Positions 5,708-7,183 of a stretch of 7,183 nucleotides of DNA are shown here, piece by piece. The notes under the pieces are model-generated. The model was not told where the DNA came from. It made no database searches and saw only the letters and a list, made by a program, of their open reading frames with translations. The stretch lies in the NCBI GenBank assembly GCA_016210825.1, contig JACQTM010000038.1, positions 1-7,183 of the forward strand, read 5' to 3'. Each line of letters begins with the position of its first letter. Position 1 is the stretch's first letter. The stretch comes from Hyphomicrobiales bacterium. GTDB lineage: Bacteria > Pseudomonadota > Alphaproteobacteria > Rhizobiales > Xanthobacteraceae. The translations under genes were made by a program, and so were the position numbers.

Positions 5708-5733
5708 GTGAAAATCTTTCGTTGAGTTTTCAC
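5708..5733 (+). promoter_or_regulatory. Inverted repeat GTGAAAA-N12-TTTTCAC, candidate operator
   Basis: Perfect 7-bp arms at 5708-5714 and 5727-5733 lie 50-76 bases before the regulator's ATG at 5784. Position and symmetry suit a dimeric repressor or activator site overlapping the promoter. As RNA the arms could also form a hairpin in the leader. The binding protein is unknown. Confidence 0.45.
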
Positions 5734-5783
5734 GGCCCCGCGCCGCGGTCGGGAAGCGAGTCATCCTTTTCCAGGGGAACCGG

Positions 5784-6941
5784 ATGGCAGAGTTCTGTGA
5801 GCTAGTCGACCTTGCGTCGGACGCTGCTCTAGCCATCAGCAGCGAGTCGCGTGTTGTCGCCTGGAATGAGCGGGCTGCGAGCCTCTTGGGGTACGCGCCG
5901 GAACAAACGCTCGGTCGGCCCTGTTACGATATCTTGCAGGCCGTACTCCCGAGCGGCGAACCGCTGTGCACGCCGGAATGCGAGGGCAAGCTCTGCTTCG
6001 TACGCCATTCACCGTTTGCCGTGCGTGAGTGCTCGCTTCGCCACAAGGACGGTCGGTGGCTACGGGCGAGCCTCAGCACCTTGGTAGCCCCTACGCCGGA
6101 CAGGGATGAAGCCGACTCACCCACGGTCGCTGTGGTCTTCCTTCAGCCAAGAGAAGAACCGGTTTCCGGCCCGTCTGCAGATCGACAACTGAGGGTTTTC
6201 ACATTTGGTCACTTCGGGCTGTCGGTCGCCGACCGCGGCTTGCCGATCGACCGATGGTACCGCAAGCACGCGCTCACGCTGCTGAAGCTCCTCGTCACCC
6301 ATCGTGGCGAAGCGGTGCATCGCGAACATGTGATCGAGTGTCTTTGGTCGGATGCGGACGAGCGTAGGGGACGTGAACGGCTCAAGGTCACAACTTACTT
6401 CCTACGTCAGCAGATGCGCGCCGCCGGCGTGGGTGACGACGTTGTTACCGTCGCGGATGCAACCTATGCACTGAGGCGCGCCGCCGTTTGGCTAGACTGC
6501 GAGGTATTCGAAAGTCTCTTCAACGAAGGCAGGCTGCTCAAGCAGCGCGGCCGACCGAAAGATGCGCTTCTCTGCTTCGAGAAAGCCGAACGTATTTATA
6601 AGGGCGACTATCTGCCCGAGGAGCGCTATGCCGATTGGTGCGCCGAGGAGCGCGAACGCTTGCGCGAGATCTATCTCGACGTGCTTGGCCACATGGTCGA
6701 CGGCTATTTTGAGAGCGGCGACCATGAGCGGGCGGCACAGGTTTGCCGCCTCGCGCTCTCGCGCGAGCCCTGTCGCGAGGGCTTTCATCGCACCCTGATG
6801 ATCTGCCTCACGCGCCTCGGCCAGCGTGACCGCGCGGTCGCTCACTATCACCGCTGTCGGCAGGTGCTCAAGGCCGAGCTAGGCGTCGAGCCGGCACCGG
6901 AAACTGAGCGCTTGTATCGCGAGCTCTTCTCGGCCGCGTAA
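5784..6941 (+). CDS. PAS - winged helix - BTAD (SARP-like) transcriptional regulator
   Basis: A 385-residue protein with three parts. Residues about 5-120 form a PAS domain (SESRVVAWNERAASLLGY, then RHKDGRWLRASLSTLV) carrying Cys47, 62, 66, 71 and 83. Residues about 136-232 form an OmpR/SARP-type winged helix (FTFGHFGLSV, HALTLLKLLVTHRGEAVHRE, ECLWSDAD, LKVTTYFLRQQM). Residues about 238-383 form a bacterial transcriptional activator domain of TPR-like helices (LDCEVFESLF, YLPEERYADWCAEERERL, AVAHYHRCRQVLKAELGVEP). SARPs bind phased direct repeats and recruit RNA polymerase; a PAS domain in front implies that a small molecule, redox state or metal is sensed. AGGGG before ATG 5784 is a good Shine-Dalgarno. 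It faces away from the transporter operon and towards the gene at 7132. Cytosolic; the ligand is unknown. Confidence 0.9.
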   Translation: MAEFCELVDLASDAALAISSESRVVAWNERAASLLGYAPEQTLGRPCYDILQAVLPSGEPLCTPECEGKLCFVRHSPFAVRECSLRHKDGRWLRASLSTLVAPTPDRDEADSPTVAVVFLQPREEPVSGPSADRQLRVFTFGHFGLSVADRGLPIDRWYRKHALTLLKLLVTHRGEAVHREHVIECLWSDADERRGRERLKVTTYFLRQQMRAAGVGDDVVTVADATYALRRAAVWLDCEVFESLFNEGRLLKQRGRPKDALLCFEKAERIYKGDYLPEERYADWCAEERERLREIYLDVLGHMVDGYFESGDHERAAQVCRLALSREPCREGFHRTLMICLTRLGQRDRAVAHYHRCRQVLKAELGVEPAPETERLYRELFSAA

Positions 6942-7025
6942 TGGACAGTTCCGGAGTGTGGGTGGCATCAGATCGCAGCTCGCCGGCCGCGCGGTTACCA
7001 TCCTTGCTTCGCGTTTTGCCCACAT

Positions 7026-7045
7026 CCCGCGCGGAACCGCGCTGG
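7026..7045 (+). terminator. GC-rich stem-loop after the regulator gene
   Basis: GCGCGG (7029-7034) and CCGCGC (7037-7042) pair around AA. The stem extends past one mismatch to CC/GG (7026-7027/7044-7045). It lies about 85 bases after the regulator stop and just before the phased repeats. There is no T-run, so intrinsic termination is only possible. Confidence 0.3.
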
Positions 7046-7056
7046 GGCGGCATATT

Positions 7057-7076
7057 CTGTTACCGGACTGTTACCG
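7057..7076 (+). promoter_or_regulatory. 11-bp-phased direct repeat, candidate SARP/OmpR-type operator
   Basis: CTGTTACCG occurs twice, at 7057-7065 and 7068-7076, exactly 11 bases apart. SARP and OmpR-type winged-helix activators typically bind direct repeats spaced by one helical turn, just upstream of the -10 region. The repeat ends 55 bases before ATG 7132 and lies next to the gene for a SARP-like regulator. That the regulator binds here is inference. Confidence 0.5.
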
Positions 7077-7131
7077 TCGCTTGCTAGCGCTCGCTACAGA
7101 CGAGTTTTCTCGTTCGCATAACGGTTCGGCG

Positions 7132-7183
7132 ATGCCCAGAGCAAGCGAGGCGACTTCCTTCATTGCCCGGGTCTGGCTCGAAA
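7132..7183 (+). CDS. Start of an unidentified gene, cut by the window edge
   Basis: ATG 7132 opens a frame reading MPRASEATSFIARVWLE to the window end with no stop. The S-F-I-x-R-V-W-L-E stretch looks like a real beta-strand start rather than noise, but 17 residues do not allow a family call. The frame is also open upstream of the ATG, at least back to 7081, and no strong Shine-Dalgarno is seen, so the start is uncertain. It follows the phased repeat at 7057-7076 and is the likeliest local target of the SARP-like regulator. Confidence 0.4.
   Translation, partial: MPRASEATSFIARVWLE

Larger units (their letters stand above)
5437..5783. other. Divergent regulatory region between transporter and regulator genes
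   Basis: No gene is seen here. It contains the leader and FNR/FixK box of the transporter operon (left part), a perfect small palindrome GTCAGA-T-TCTGAC (5598-5610), a GCCGC-ATA-GCGGC hairpin (5664-5676) and the GTGAAAA-N12-TTTTCAC repeat (5708-5733) before the regulator gene. Confidence 0.6.

Noticed and set aside
1..7183. tRNA, rRNA, CRISPR array, IS ends or attachment sites
   Set aside because: No cloverleaf, spaced repeat array, transposase or long terminal inverted repeats were seen on reading both strands.

Overview
The window looks like an accessory, partly decaying region of an alphaproteobacterial chromosome or island. Rhizobiales (Bradyrhizobium/Rhodopseudomonas-like) is my best guess. 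This is inferred from protein flavour, moderately high GC and perfect FNR/FixK-type boxes (TTGAT-N4-ATCAA). No rRNA, tRNA, CRISPR array, IS element or origin was recognised.

Layout. 1-736 is a degraded left flank: a perfect FNR/FixK box at 116-129, then the broken start of a VOC/extradiol-dioxygenase-like gene (304-~600) with its own Shine-Dalgarno but a stop at codon 7. 738-1355 (+) is an intact pyridoxamine-phosphate-oxidase-like split-barrel protein with a near-perfect FNR/FixK box at 667-680. 1356-2208 has no intact gene. On its minus strand it holds the frameshifted N-terminal part of a Cys/Met-metabolism PLP enzyme (1961-1657) and possibly a scrap of a membrane protein. 2209-2592 (+) is a second, smaller split-barrel protein. 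It converges on a minus-strand gene set read from a perfect FNR/FixK box at 5501-5514: a NarK-like MFS transporter (5436-4063), a small hypothetical membrane ORF (4035-3661), a two-CBS-domain protein (3722-3294) and a hemerythrin (3217-2792). On the right, a PAS - winged-helix - BTAD (SARP-like) regulator (5784-6941, +) is followed by an 11-bp-phased direct repeat (7057-7076) and the first codons of another gene that leaves the window.

How it may work together (inference). The FNR/FixK boxes tie the transporter/CBS/hemerythrin set, the first split-barrel protein and the decayed left locus to one low-oxygen or nitrogen-oxide response. The most unusual points are in conserved residues. The hemerythrin lacks two of the seven usual iron ligands, one through what looks like a clean one-codon deletion. 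The NarK-like transporter has lost the Arg and Asn of its usual nitrate motifs. The first CBS repeat has His where the nucleotide-binding Asp normally sits. Together they suggest either an operon repurposed away from nitrate and O2 chemistry or one drifting towards loss, next to clear pseudogenes. The SARP-like regulator carries a cysteine-rich PAS domain, and its plausible operator lies upstream of the gene at the right edge.
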